Below are positions 1 to 8,669 of a DNA stretch of 64,000 nucleotides, piece by piece. A program made the translations under genes and the position numbers. Origin of the DNA: Caldilineales bacterium (GTDB lineage Bacteria > Chloroflexota > Anaerolineae > J102); contig JAGFJG010000040.1 of the NCBI GenBank assembly GCA_024102915.1, positions 42,717 through 106,716 of the forward strand. Direction: 5' to 3'. The notes beneath the pieces are model-generated. The model was not told the origin of the DNA. It worked only from the letters and a program-made list of their open reading frames with translations, and did no database searches. Every line of letters begins with the position of its first letter. Within the stretch, counting starts at the first letter, position 1.

Positions 1-1431
1 GAACTGGCCGAGGTGGTCGAGTTCCTCAAAGAGCCGCAGAAATTCGCCTCGCTGGGCGCACGTATCCCCAAAGGCGTGCTCATGGTGGGGCATCCCGGCA
101 CCGGCAAGACACTGATGGCTAAGGCTGTGGCCGGTGAAGCGGGCGTGCCCTTCTTCTCCATTTCCGGCTCCGAATTCGTCGAGATGTTCGTAGGCGTCGG
201 GGCCAGCCGCGTGCGCGACCTGTTCGAGCAGGCCAAGCGCAACAGCCCTTGCATCGTCTTCATCGACGAGATCGATGCGGTGGGTCGCCATCGCGGCGCC
301 GGCCTGGGCGGCAGCCATGACGAGCGCGAGCAGACGCTCAACCAGATTTTGGTGGAAATGGACGGCTTCGACACGGATACCAATGTGATCATCATCGCCG
401 CCACCAACCGCCCGGATATCCTCGACCCGGCCCTGCTCCGCCCCGGCCGTTTCGACCGGCGTGTGGTGCTCGACCGACCTGATGTGCGCGGTCGTCGGGC
501 GATCCTCGGCATCCATGCCAAAGGCAAGCCGTTGGCCAGCGATGTCGATCTCGACGTCCTGGCCAGGGCCACGCCCGGATTTGTCGGCGCAGACCTGGAG
601 AATCTTGTCAACGAGGCGGCCATCCTTGCCGCTCGTCGCAACCGCCGTTCGATCGGCATGCAGGAATTCGAAGAGGCAATCGAGCGTGTGGCGCTGGGCG
701 GCCCCGAACGTAAGAGCCGGGTGATGAGCGACGCGCAGAAACGATTGACCGCCTATCACGAGGCTGGTCATGCGGTCGTCGCCAAATTGCTCGACCCCAA
801 AAACCCCATCCAAAAAGTGACCATCATCCCGCGCGGTCAGGCTGCGGGCTATGCCTGGCAGGTGCCGGAAGAAGATCGCACGCTGCAAAGCAAAGAAGAT
901 TTCATGGCGCGGATCAGCGTGGCGTTGGGTGGTCGCATTGCCGAGGAACTGGTCATCGGTGATATTTCCAGCGGGGCCAGTTCGGACCTGGAGCAGGTCA
1001 CACGCATCGCTCGCGCCATGGTCACACGCTATGGCATGAGCGATAAGTTAGGCCCGATGGTCTTCGGCAAAAAGGAAGAAATGGTCTTTCTCGGCCGCGA
1101 GATCAGCGAACAACGCGACTATAGTGAAGAGGTGGCGGAAGAAATCGATCGTGAGGTGCGCCGGGTGGTGGACGAAGGTTATCAGCGTGCCCGTCAGACT
1201 TTGGAAACCCACAACGCCCTGCTGGAACTGGTGGCCCAAACCTTGATGGAGCGCGAGTCCCTTTCCCGCCAGGACTTCGACGCCCTGTTCGAGACAGGTG
1301 AGTTGCCAGCCGATGGCCCCTTGCCGCCCCCGCCCGCCAAACCCAGCCCCAGCGGCGGCAAGACCAGCGCCGGGCGAGAGCCGGGCGCGCAGACCGGGCC
1401 ATCCACCCCGCCTGCCCCCGCCCCCGCCTGA
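1..1431 (+). CDS. ftsH: ATP-dependent zinc metalloprotease FtsH, 5' end outside window
   Basis: Membrane-anchored AAA+ protease that degrades misfolded membrane and regulatory proteins. The frame is open from base 1 ([12 protein letters not shown]), so the N-terminal membrane segments lie upstream of the window. Visible parts are the AAA module, with a Walker A of GHPGTGKT (residues 30-37 of the visible part), Walker B VFIDEID and the second region of homology with RPGRFDRR, then the M41 peptidase zinc site HEAGH (253-257). The tail is a Pro/Ala-rich low-complexity stretch. The usual Walker A is GPPGTGKT; His in place of the second residue is uncommon. A strong intrinsic terminator follows, so this is the last gene of its transcript. 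Confidence 0.97.
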   Translation, partial: ELAEVVEFLKEPQKFASLGARIPKGVLMVGHPGTGKTLMAKAVAGEAGVPFFSISGSEFVEMFVGVGASRVRDLFEQAKRNSPCIVFIDEIDAVGRHRGAGLGGSHDEREQTLNQILVEMDGFDTDTNVIIIAATNRPDILDPALLRPGRFDRRVVLDRPDVRGRRAILGIHAKGKPLASDVDLDVLARATPGFVGADLENLVNEAAILAARRNRRSIGMQEFEEAIERVALGGPERKSRVMSDAQKRLTAYHEAGHAVVAKLLDPKNPIQKVTIIPRGQAAGYAWQVPEEDRTLQSKEDFMARISVALGGRIAEELVIGDISSGASSDLEQVTRIARAMVTRYGMSDKLGPMVFGKKEEMVFLGREISEQRDYSEEVAEEIDREVRRVVDEGYQRARQTLETHNALLELVAQTLMERESLSRQDFDALFETGELPADGPLPPPPAKPSPSGGKTSAGREPGAQTGPSTPPAPAPA

Positions 1432-1457
1432 GAACATCGAATTCATTCATAGCTTCC

Positions 1458-1496
1458 AACGGCTCGCATCGCCAGACTTTGCGAGCCGTTTTGTTT
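1458..1496 (+). terminator. Rho-independent terminator after ftsH
   Basis: A perfect 11-bp stem, AACGGCTCGCA with TGCGAGCCGTT, closes an 11-nt loop and is followed by TTGTTT. It lies 27 bases past the ftsH stop. Confidence 0.9.
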
Positions 1497-1520
1497 GGTG
1501 ACGTAAGTTGATACTGACCG

Positions 1521-1555
1521 GGCATTTGAACGAATACCCGCAAATGCCGTATAAT
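1521..1555 (+). promoter_or_regulatory. Promoter with an overlapping inverted repeat, upstream of the propeller sensor gene
   Basis: TTGAAC (1526-1531), an 18-nt spacer and TATAAT (1550-1555) form a good sigma-70-type promoter. A perfect inverted repeat, GGCATTTG (1521-1528) and CAAATGCC (1541-1548), covers the -35 box and most of the spacer, as a repressor or activator operator would. The predicted transcript has a leader of about 160 nt. Confidence 0.6.
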
Positions 1556-1611
1556 CGATAGTCAGGCGATAGTTGCGCATCTGGCGCAATTGTTTGCCAG
1601 TTAGAAATCAT

Positions 1612-1680
1612 CGACGGATTCTGCGGATTTCACCAGTTCACGGCGATACAATCTGTGAAATCTGCGTGATTGGTGGATGA
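1612..1680. repeat. Degenerate intergenic repeat, CTGCGGATTT family
   Basis: The words ATTCTGCGGATTT, AATCTGTGAAATC and TCTGCGTGATT follow one another in this gap. Related words occur at about 33281-33350 and 41820-41975. The stretch is non-coding and lies in the leader between the promoter and the start codon at 1723. Confidence 0.6.
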
Positions 1681-1722
1681 TTTCCCGCAAGTCGAGAATT
1701 CCCCCTTACAACCAAAATAGCC

Positions 1723-4700
1723 ATGAAAAAGCGGCTTTCCCCCATTTTATTGGCCACTGCCCTGGCTCTGACTTTGTTGCCCTTTTGGGGTCCGGGCGCG
1801 CCGGTCCGCGCCCAATCCTATCCAGACGCCTGGCACACGTATGATCGCTTCGATGGCGTCGATGCCACCTGGTTGAATTCGGCCATTCAAACCGAAGATG
1901 GCGTCCTGTGGTTTGGCGCGGACAAGGGTGTGCTGCGTTTCGATGGCGAGTGGAAAACATATGGCGAGGCGGAAGGCCTGTCGGATGGCCCGGTGCGGAG
2001 GGTCGTGGCCGATGGGGATGGCAATCTGTGGGCGACAACGCTGGAGGGGATTGCGTTGCTGGTCGATGACCAATGGCAGTTGCAGGGCCAGGACAAGAAC
2101 CTGCCCAACGCGCCTTTCCAGGCGCTTGCCGTCGGTCCGACTGGCGAGATCTGGGCGGGCGGGGACGCGGGCCTCTACATGCGAGATGCGGAAACCGACC
2201 GCTGGGCATTGGACGAGGGCTTTCCGCTGGAAAGCGTGACCGAATTGGCCTTCGCCACCGACGGCGCGCTTTGGGCAGCTGGAGCCAATGGATTGGTGCG
2301 CGATGAGGGTGGATGGTCGGCGGTGGATTTGAGCACAGAAGGCGAGGATGCGGCCCCGACGATCTCGGCTCTGGAGGCGGGCGGCGATGGCGACATGTGG
2401 ATAGGTACTAGAGAACATGGGCTGGCTCACCGCTCAGGGGGGAGAACCGATTGGCTGGCTGGCCCCGGCGGCTTACCGATCCTGGACATCCTCACGATTC
2501 TGGAAACCGCCAACGGAGAGCTTTGGATTGGCACGAATGGCGATGGCGCTTTTACCCTGACTGACGAGGGCTGGCGCATCCTCACCCCATCCGATGGTCT
2601 GGCTGCGGACTATGTCAGCACGATTATCGAGGATGCAGATGGTATTTTGTGGCTAGGCACGGTCGCGGGCGTCTCGCGATTTGATCGCAGCACCTGGCAG
2701 GCATGGGGCCAGGCGGATGGGGCCACCGACAGGCGCGTCCTTACTCTGGTGCTGGGCGAGGACGGCGCGCTTTGGGCCGGGTCTTCGGGCGATGGCTTAT
2801 TCCAATTCGATGGCGAAGATTGGGCGGCGGTGGCGATCGAACTGGAAAACACCCTGCCTGTCGACCGCTACATCGAAAGCAGTTTCATCGCAAATGATGG
2901 CGCACTGTGGCTTGGCACGAATGGCGGCGGCGCCCTGCGCTATGCTGATGGCGAGATCACGCATATCACCGTCAGCGATGGCCTGGCCGGCGGCACTGTC
3001 ACGTCGATCAGCCAGACGCCGGATGGAGCGCTGTGGTTTGGTACATTTCGTGACGGCCTCAGCCGGTGGGGCGAGGAGGGGTGGGAGACCTTCACGACCG
3101 AGGGTGGGCTGATTTCGAACCATATTCAAGCGCTCTTCACGGATAGTAAGGGCCAGCTTTGGGTTGGGACCGACGAGGGCGTGAGCTTATGGGTTGATGA
3201 CGCCTGGCGGAATTACACGATCGAAGATGGCCTAGCTGCCAACGATGTGACGGCAATTGCCGAGGGTTCGGACGGTAGCATCTGGTTTGCCACATGGGGC
3301 AAAGGCGCCAGCCGTCTCAAGGAGGGCGAGTGGATCAACTACGGCGTTTCCGATGGACTCCTAGCCCCCGGTCTGAATGGCATTTGGGCGGACCCTGACA
3401 GCAAGCGCGTGTGGTTTGCCACCGTCAGCGGCCTCAGCGTTTTCGACGAGATGACCTGGCAGAATTATGGCGTCGCCCAGGACTATAATTTGGGCAGAGT
3501 GCACGCCATCGTGGGCGATGGAAACGGCAATGTCTATCTGGGCGTCGATGACGGCGTGATGCGATTCACCCCGCACTATACCCCCCCGACCGTGGAAATC
3601 CAGGCGGTCAACGGCATCCCGGCTGATCAGAAGGGCATGCGACTGACGCCCGAACAGGCGCTTCTCATCAGCTTTGCAGGCAAGGACTTGCTGACCGATC
3701 CGGCAAATCTTTTCTACCGGTATCGGCTGCAAGGTTACGACGAGGATTGGACCGATACGCGACTGCCGCAGGCGTCGTATCCGCCGCTGCCGGAAGGCGA
3801 ATATCATTTCGAAGTCCAGGCCCGCGATGACGGTCTGAATTATTCGACGATGGCAGGTGTGGACATCGACGTTTTACCAGCGCCTTCTGAAGTGCAACTG
3901 CCTCTGATCGGCCCCGTGCAGACCAAATACGCCCTGATAGTTGTCTCGGTTATGACCTTGTTGGCCGTGCTGGGAGCCTATGCCATTTGGAGCACTGCCA
4001 CGCGCTTTGCCATGCGACGGCAGGCCGTGGAACGAAGATTCAATCCCTATGTCGCTGGCAGCCCCATCCGCGAAGATGCCATGTTCTTCGGGCGCGACGA
4101 ACTGCTCGACGATATTGTCAGCGGCCTTTACCAGAACAGCATTATGATCCACGGCGAGCGGCGTATCGGCAAGACCTCGCTGCTCTATCAAGTGAAGGAG
4201 CGTCTGGAAAAAAGCCGGAGTAACGATTTCCGATTCGTGCCGATCTATGTCGATCTTGAAGGCACGCCCGAACCTGAATTCTTCCATCGACTGATGGAGG
4301 GCGTGTTGGAAGCGCTGACGCATATCAAGGGTCTGGATGGTTTGGTCGATCAGCTCGAATACGATCAAGAGCAGATCGGCGATGGCTATAGCGACCGTGA
4401 CTTTCGCCGGGATCTGCGGGAAATCATCGAGAGATTACAGGCGGAGTTCAAGCGCCAGCCTCGTCTGGTTTTCCTGTTGGACGAGGCCGACATCATGAAT
4501 ACCTATGACACGCTCACCCAGCAGCAGCTTCGCCGCATCCTGCAGGACGCCTTCGCCCAAAACGTGGGCGCTCTGGTGGCGGGCGTGGGCATTAGCAAGG
4601 TGTGGGATCGGGTGGAATCGCCCTGGTACAACATGTTTGTGGAGATGGCGCTGGAGCCGTTCGCCCGCGCCGATGCCGAGAGCCTGATGCGCGAGCCGGT

Positions 4701-4890
4701 CGCCCGTTTCTACGATTGGGACGAGGACGCCATCCATTATGTTTATGCCCAGAGTCAGGGCCGCCCCCACCGCATTCAACAGGTCTGCCGGGAAGCCGTC
4801 AACATCATGCTTGACGAACATCGACGCCGCATCACCTTGCCGGATGTCCAGCGCGCCTACGAACGCGTCATCTTTGCCGAGAATAATTGA
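1723..4890 (+). CDS. Membrane sensor: beta-propeller (Reg_prop), Y_Y_Y domain, transmembrane helix, AAA/STAND-type ATPase
   Basis: Signal peptide about 1-30, ending GAPVRA. Residues 31 to about 620 hold many repeats of the type DGxLWxGTxxGVxRxDG, the ligand-binding propeller repeat of hybrid two-component sensors. A Y_Y_Y-type beta-sandwich follows (about 640-720), then one membrane helix (736-757). The cytoplasmic part carries NPYVAGSPIREDAMFFGRDE, Walker A GERRIGKTS (from 811) and Walker B LVFLLDEAD (from 915), with a winged-helix-like C-terminus. In known proteins this extracellular sensor is usually joined to a histidine kinase or a DNA-binding domain; here it is joined to an ATPase. The next gene encodes a cytosolic ATPase of the same family, so the two probably act together. 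The ligand is unknown. Confidence 0.88.
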   Translation: MKKRLSPILLATALALTLLPFWGPGAPVRAQSYPDAWHTYDRFDGVDATWLNSAIQTEDGVLWFGADKGVLRFDGEWKTYGEAEGLSDGPVRRVVADGDGNLWATTLEGIALLVDDQWQLQGQDKNLPNAPFQALAVGPTGEIWAGGDAGLYMRDAETDRWALDEGFPLESVTELAFATDGALWAAGANGLVRDEGGWSAVDLSTEGEDAAPTISALEAGGDGDMWIGTREHGLAHRSGGRTDWLAGPGGLPILDILTILETANGELWIGTNGDGAFTLTDEGWRILTPSDGLAADYVSTIIEDADGILWLGTVAGVSRFDRSTWQAWGQADGATDRRVLTLVLGEDGALWAGSSGDGLFQFDGEDWAAVAIELENTLPVDRYIESSFIANDGALWLGTNGGGALRYADGEITHITVSDGLAGGTVTSISQTPDGALWFGTFRDGLSRWGEEGWETFTTEGGLISNHIQALFTDSKGQLWVGTDEGVSLWVDDAWRNYTIEDGLAANDVTAIAEGSDGSIWFATWGKGASRLKEGEWINYGVSDGLLAPGLNGIWADPDSKRVWFATVSGLSVFDEMTWQNYGVAQDYNLGRVHAIVGDGNGNVYLGVDDGVMRFTPHYTPPTVEIQAVNGIPADQKGMRLTPEQALLISFAGKDLLTDPANLFYRYRLQGYDEDWTDTRLPQASYPPLPEGEYHFEVQARDDGLNYSTMAGVDIDVLPAPSEVQLPLIGPVQTKYALIVVSVMTLLAVLGAYAIWSTATRFAMRRQAVERRFNPYVAGSPIREDAMFFGRDELLDDIVSGLYQNSIMIHGERRIGKTSLLYQVKERLEKSRSNDFRFVPIYVDLEGTPEPEFFHRLMEGVLEALTHIKGLDGLVDQLEYDQEQIGDGYSDRDFRRDLREIIERLQAEFKRQPRLVFLLDEADIMNTYDTLTQQQLRRILQDAFAQNVGALVAGVGISKVWDRVESPWYNMFVEMALEPFARADAESLMREPVARFYDWDEDAIHYVYAQSQGRPHRIQQVCREAVNIMLDEHRRRITLPDVQRAYERVIFAENN

Positions 4891-4929
4891 GATCGGCAGA
4901 GTGGATTGATTGCCTCACGTTTCCCCTGA

Positions 4930-4962
4930 GGCGACTGTCACTTTCGCAGTGACGATCGCCTG
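4930..4962. promoter_or_regulatory. Long dyad between the two ATPase genes
   Basis: AGGCGACTGTCACT (4930-4943) and AGTGACGATCGCCT (4949-4962) pair at 12 of 14 positions around a TTCGC loop. No T-run follows, so it is a poor intrinsic terminator. It may be an operator or an RNA processing hairpin. Confidence 0.5.
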
Positions 4963-5000
4963 ATCAACTGCACTATTCCAAATCATTCGGAGAGACAACC

Positions 5001-6302
5001 ATGTCGGATCCCCCGCTCCGCAATCCCTATATCGTAGGAGGCTGGGTCACAGAAAGCCACTTCTACGGACACATCGGCCTACGCTACAATTTGCTTCACG
5101 ATCCCAATCGACAACTCTGGGTGATCGGGACGCGGCGGGTCGGCAAGACTTCGCTGCTGCGCCAATTGGCTATCGATGCCGGGCCTGCCATGATCTCGCT
5201 CTATTGGGATATGCAGGGCTGTGTGACGGCCGATGATCTGGGCGATGAACTGATTTTCGCCGTCGAAGACCAGGAGGAGAAATTCGCCGAATTGGGCCTG
5301 GCGATGAAAGACCTCTTGAACAACGAGCCGAGAGATCAATTGCGCGCGGTGTGCAAGGCCGCAGAGGATCACGGGCGCAAGGTGCTGCTGTTGATCGACG
5401 AGCCGGAGGTGTTGATCAAAATCGGGCGCAAGGATGATGCGATTTTGCGACGCCTGCGCGCCAGCTTCCAACGCCACGAGAACCTGCGCGTCGTCATGGC
5501 TTCCACCAAGGTGCTCACCCGGCTGAACGAGGTCGGCCCCGACTGGGTGACCTCGCTCTTCCTGCAGGATTTTGTGCCGCGCAATCTCAGCGGTCTGGGC
5601 GCAGCGGAATCGGAATCGCTGATTCGCCAGACTCAGGGCCAGACTCGCATCGACGCCAAGCCCTCAGTTGTGGAAGCGATCCAGTTTTACACGAACAACC
5701 ATCCTTATCTGGTGCAATGGCTGTGCTATCGCCTGTACCAGGAGGACGGCAGTCTGCGTAAGCCGAACGAAGAGGACCTGCAACCCGACTCCATCCTCAA
5801 CGCCCTGTTCTCCGTCATCTTCTCCCATCTCGCGCCCACCGAACGAAAACTTTTGATCGAACTGGTGCGCGCCAAGAAAACCGATGCGCCCAACCTGGCG
5901 CAAGCCCTGGGACTGAGCCTGCGCGAGACGCATATCTACCTTTACGCCCTGGATCGCTTGGGGTATACTCGGCAAATTGACGGCTGCACCCGTGTCGGCA
6001 ATACCTTCTTCGAAACGTGGCTGGCGAACAATGCCAATTCGCTGAGCGTGGAAGATTCGCCCGTAGCGGATGCCATCGTTCAGGAAGTCGCTACCAACGC
6101 GCACGAGATCGAGGTTGGCAATATCCGCCAGCAGTTGGATATCTATCGTGTCAATCTGGCTCAACTCGAAGTCAGAGCGGCGAACTACGGCCTGAGCGTC
6201 CCCTTTACAATCCAGAACGAGATCGATTTTCACCAGCGCAAGATTGCGGAGCTTGAGGCCAGACTTGACATCCTGTTCGAGGCTGAGCAATCCCCCCCAT
6301 AA
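5001..6302 (+). CDS. AAA/STAND-type ATPase with winged helix and C-terminal coiled coil
   Basis: A 433-residue cytosolic protein. The start follows a clear GGAGAG ribosome site. The opening RNPYIVGG...FYGH matches the family signature seen in the preceding gene (NPYVAGSP...FFGRDE). Walker A is GTRRVGKTS (43-51) and Walker B VLLLIDEPE (from 128). Residues about 270-345 form a winged-helix domain (APTERKLLIELV ... LGLSLRETHIYLYALDRLGY). The last 60 residues form a coiled-coil hairpin (LDIYRVNLAQLEVRAANYGL ... NEIDFHQRKIAELEARL) resembling small modules attached to STAND and conflict-system proteins in Chloroflexota. No effector enzyme domain is visible. It is likely the partner of the membrane sensor upstream. 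The precise role is unknown. Confidence 0.8.
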   Translation: MSDPPLRNPYIVGGWVTESHFYGHIGLRYNLLHDPNRQLWVIGTRRVGKTSLLRQLAIDAGPAMISLYWDMQGCVTADDLGDELIFAVEDQEEKFAELGLAMKDLLNNEPRDQLRAVCKAAEDHGRKVLLLIDEPEVLIKIGRKDDAILRRLRASFQRHENLRVVMASTKVLTRLNEVGPDWVTSLFLQDFVPRNLSGLGAAESESLIRQTQGQTRIDAKPSVVEAIQFYTNNHPYLVQWLCYRLYQEDGSLRKPNEEDLQPDSILNALFSVIFSHLAPTERKLLIELVRAKKTDAPNLAQALGLSLRETHIYLYALDRLGYTRQIDGCTRVGNTFFETWLANNANSLSVEDSPVADAIVQEVATNAHEIEVGNIRQQLDIYRVNLAQLEVRAANYGLSVPFTIQNEIDFHQRKIAELEARLDILFEAEQSPP

Positions 6303-6412
6303 ATCAGTCTGGTGCGACGAACACACGGCAATTGCCGCTAATCAGACCATCTAACTCCAGATGCTGTCCTTTGTGGGCAGCATCTTCAATTTGCAGGAAT
6401 CAGGAAAATCCA

Positions 6413-7522
6413 ATGAGCGTTCCCTTAGTCGATTTACAGTCGCAATACGAATCCATCAAACCCGAAATCGATACCGCCATTCAGCGCGTGATCGACAACA
6501 GCGCCTTTATCATGGGCAGCGAAGTCGCCGCCTTCGAGCAGGCTTTCGCCGAATACTGCGGCGTCAAGCACGCCATCGGCGTATCCAGCGGCACCGGCGC
6601 ATTATTCCTCGCCCTGCTCGGCTACGGCATCGGCCCCGGCGACGAAGTGATCACCACTCCTTTCACCTTTTTCGCCACCGGTGAGGCGATCAGTCAGGTG
6701 GGGGCCAGACCGGCGTTCGTCGATATCGATCCGGTGACCTACAACATCGACCCCGCCAAAATCGAGGCGGCGATCACCCCCTACACCAAAGCGATCATGC
6801 CTGTGCATTTGTACGGCCAGCCCGCCGACATGGATGCCATCAATGAGATCGCCAGCACCCACAAGCTCGTGGTGATCGAGGACGCGGCGCAGGCGCACGG
6901 CAGTTTGTACAAGGGCAAGCGGGTCGGAAGCCTGGCGGATTCAGCCTGCTTCTCCTACTATCCCAGCAAGAACCTGGGCTGCTATGGCGACGGCGGCGCG
7001 GTCGTCACCGATGATGACCATCTGGCCGAACGCGTGCGCCTGTTGCGCGACCACGGCCGTACCAGCAAGTATGAGCATTCGGAATTGGGCTACGGCCATC
7101 GCCTCGACGGCATCCAGGGTGCGATTCTGGCGACGAAGCTGCCGCATCTGGACGGCTGGAACGAAGGCCGTCGCCAGCGCGCCGATCGCTACGCCGATTT
7201 GCTGGCCGATACCGCTGTCGTCACCCCCAAGCATCTGCCGGAGACCACGCCCGTTTATCACTGCTACGTGATCCGCACGCCCAACCGGGATGCGGTGCTG
7301 GCCAGCCTGCAAAAACAGGGCATCGGCGCCGGCGTCCATTATCCCATCCCGCTGCACCTGCAACCAGCCTATCGCTTCCTGGAATTGGAGCCGGGCAGCT
7401 TTCCCATCAGCGAGCAAGCGGCCAAAGAAGTGATCACCCTGCCCATCTACGCCGAGATGACCGACGAACAGCAGGATGAGGTCGTGGCGGCATTGAAGGC
7501 GGCATTGGCAAACGGCGCTTGA
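6413..7522 (+). CDS. DegT/DnrJ/EryC1/StrS-family PLP aminotransferase
   Basis: Transfers an amino group to a keto group on a nucleotide-activated sugar, a step in making surface polysaccharide or glycan building blocks. The 369 residues fit the family. Typical landmarks are the opening VPLVDLQSQYESIKPEID, GVSSGTGALFLAL, EDAAQAHGS, and the PLP-binding lysine in YYPSKNLGCYGDGGA (K186). The ATG at 6413 was chosen because it gives the usual N-terminus and has AGGAA upstream; a TTG at 6332 would add 27 unlikely residues. Two glycosyltransferase genes follow closely, pointing to a short glycan-assembly operon. Confidence 0.93.
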   Translation: MSVPLVDLQSQYESIKPEIDTAIQRVIDNSAFIMGSEVAAFEQAFAEYCGVKHAIGVSSGTGALFLALLGYGIGPGDEVITTPFTFFATGEAISQVGARPAFVDIDPVTYNIDPAKIEAAITPYTKAIMPVHLYGQPADMDAINEIASTHKLVVIEDAAQAHGSLYKGKRVGSLADSACFSYYPSKNLGCYGDGGAVVTDDDHLAERVRLLRDHGRTSKYEHSELGYGHRLDGIQGAILATKLPHLDGWNEGRRQRADRYADLLADTAVVTPKHLPETTPVYHCYVIRTPNRDAVLASLQKQGIGAGVHYPIPLHLQPAYRFLELEPGSFPISEQAAKEVITLPIYAEMTDEQQDEVVAALKAALANGA

Positions 7523-7592
7523 TGTAAGCAATGTGCGACGTACCTGCGAGCAACTTTTGGTTGCCAGTGCGTCGCACAACCTCTTGTATAAC

Positions 7593-8624
7593 GTGTCGCC
7601 CGTACTCACTGTCCTCATCCCGGCCTACAACGAAGTCGGCAATGTCGATGACTTGCTGGCGCGCACGGCTGCGGCTTTCGCCGAATTGGGCATCGCCGGC
7701 GAGTTGGTGTTCGTCGATGACGGCAGTAGCGATGGCACGGGCGAGCGCGTGCTGGCTTTGCAGACCGATTATCCCTGGGTACGGCTGGTTCAGCATCGCC
7801 GCAACCGCGGGCTGACCGAAGCGCTGCAAAGCGGATTCCGGGCGGCGCGGGGCGAATACATTCTCTTTCTCCCCGCCGACCTCGAATCCCACCCGGACGA
7901 AGACGTCCCCAAACTCTACGCCAGATTAGTCGAGGGTTGCGATGTGGTTTCGGGCTGGCGGCAGGGGCGAGCCGACGGCAAGGAGTTTTCCTCGGCTATT
8001 TACAACTCGGTCAGCCGTCGCCTCTTTGGCGTGACCGTGCACGACGCCAACTGGATAAAAGGGTTTCGCCGTGAGGTGATCGAAAGCCTGCCGCCGTTGC
8101 GCTCCGATTGGCATCGCTTCTTGCTGCACATCGCCGCCGACCAGGGCTTCCGCGTGTGCGAGACGCCCACCAACTGGTATCCGCGCCAGGCCGGGCGCTC
8201 CAAGTTCGGCTTTGGCCGCATCCCGGTTTCGCTGCTCGATGTGCTCGTCATCCGTTTTCTGCTCACATTCAGCCAGGCCCCCATGCGCTTCTTCGGCGGA
8301 TTGGGTCTGGCATCTTTGGGATTGTCGGGCTTGCTTTTCGTCATCCTCGCCTATTTCTGGTTTTTCCAGGAACAGACGCAAAAGCGCCCGGTTTTTTGGA
8401 TCGCTTTGGGGTTGGCGCTGGCCGGGCTGCTGTTTTTCCTGGTCGGATTCCTGGCCGAACTCATCGTCGCCCAGGGCGACCGCCTGCGCGGGCTGGAGAC
8501 GCGGCTGGCCGAGTTAGAACAATTCCAGGGCGATGGAGATCGGGATCAGGATAAGCCAGAGATGAATGATTCGACACAGAGGGCCACAGAGGAGACACAA
8601 AGCCCGCAGAGAGAAACCCTGTGA
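7593..8624 (+). CDS. GT2-family (dolichol-phosphate-mannose-synthase/ArnC-like) glycosyltransferase
   Basis: The GT-A domain starts at once with VLTVLIPAYNEVGNVDDLL and carries the nucleotide-sugar motif VFVDDGSSDGT, followed by the typical GxxxADLES region. Two membrane helices close the protein (MRFFGGLGLASLGLSGLLFVI and WIALGLALAGLLFFLVGFL, shown in part), as in enzymes that load sugars onto polyprenyl phosphate. The GTG at 7593 gives the normal family N-terminus; a GTG at 7533 is also possible. The last 18 residues (NDSTQRATEETQSPQ...) are encoded by a CACAGAG-type intergenic repeat, so the native C-terminus may have been replaced when the repeat arrived. Confidence 0.88.
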   Translation: MSPVLTVLIPAYNEVGNVDDLLARTAAAFAELGIAGELVFVDDGSSDGTGERVLALQTDYPWVRLVQHRRNRGLTEALQSGFRAARGEYILFLPADLESHPDEDVPKLYARLVEGCDVVSGWRQGRADGKEFSSAIYNSVSRRLFGVTVHDANWIKGFRREVIESLPPLRSDWHRFLLHIAADQGFRVCETPTNWYPRQAGRSKFGFGRIPVSLLDVLVIRFLLTFSQAPMRFFGGLGLASLGLSGLLFVILAYFWFFQEQTQKRPVFWIALGLALAGLLFFLVGFLAELIVAQGDRLRGLETRLAELEQFQGDGDRDQDKPEMNDSTQRATEETQSPQRETL

Positions 8625-8652
8625 TCTCCGTGACTTCTCCGCGCGCTCTGTG
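8574..8652. repeat. CACAGAGG-type repeat overlapping the end of the GT2 gene
   Basis: Words such as GACACAGAGGGCCACAGAGG, CGCAGAGAGAAACCCTGTG and GCGCGCTCTGTG follow one another. A second copy of the family lies at 57871-57910. Part of this copy is translated as the C-terminus of the glycosyltransferase. Confidence 0.65.
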
Positions 8653-8669
8653 TAATTGACCTTCTCCCC

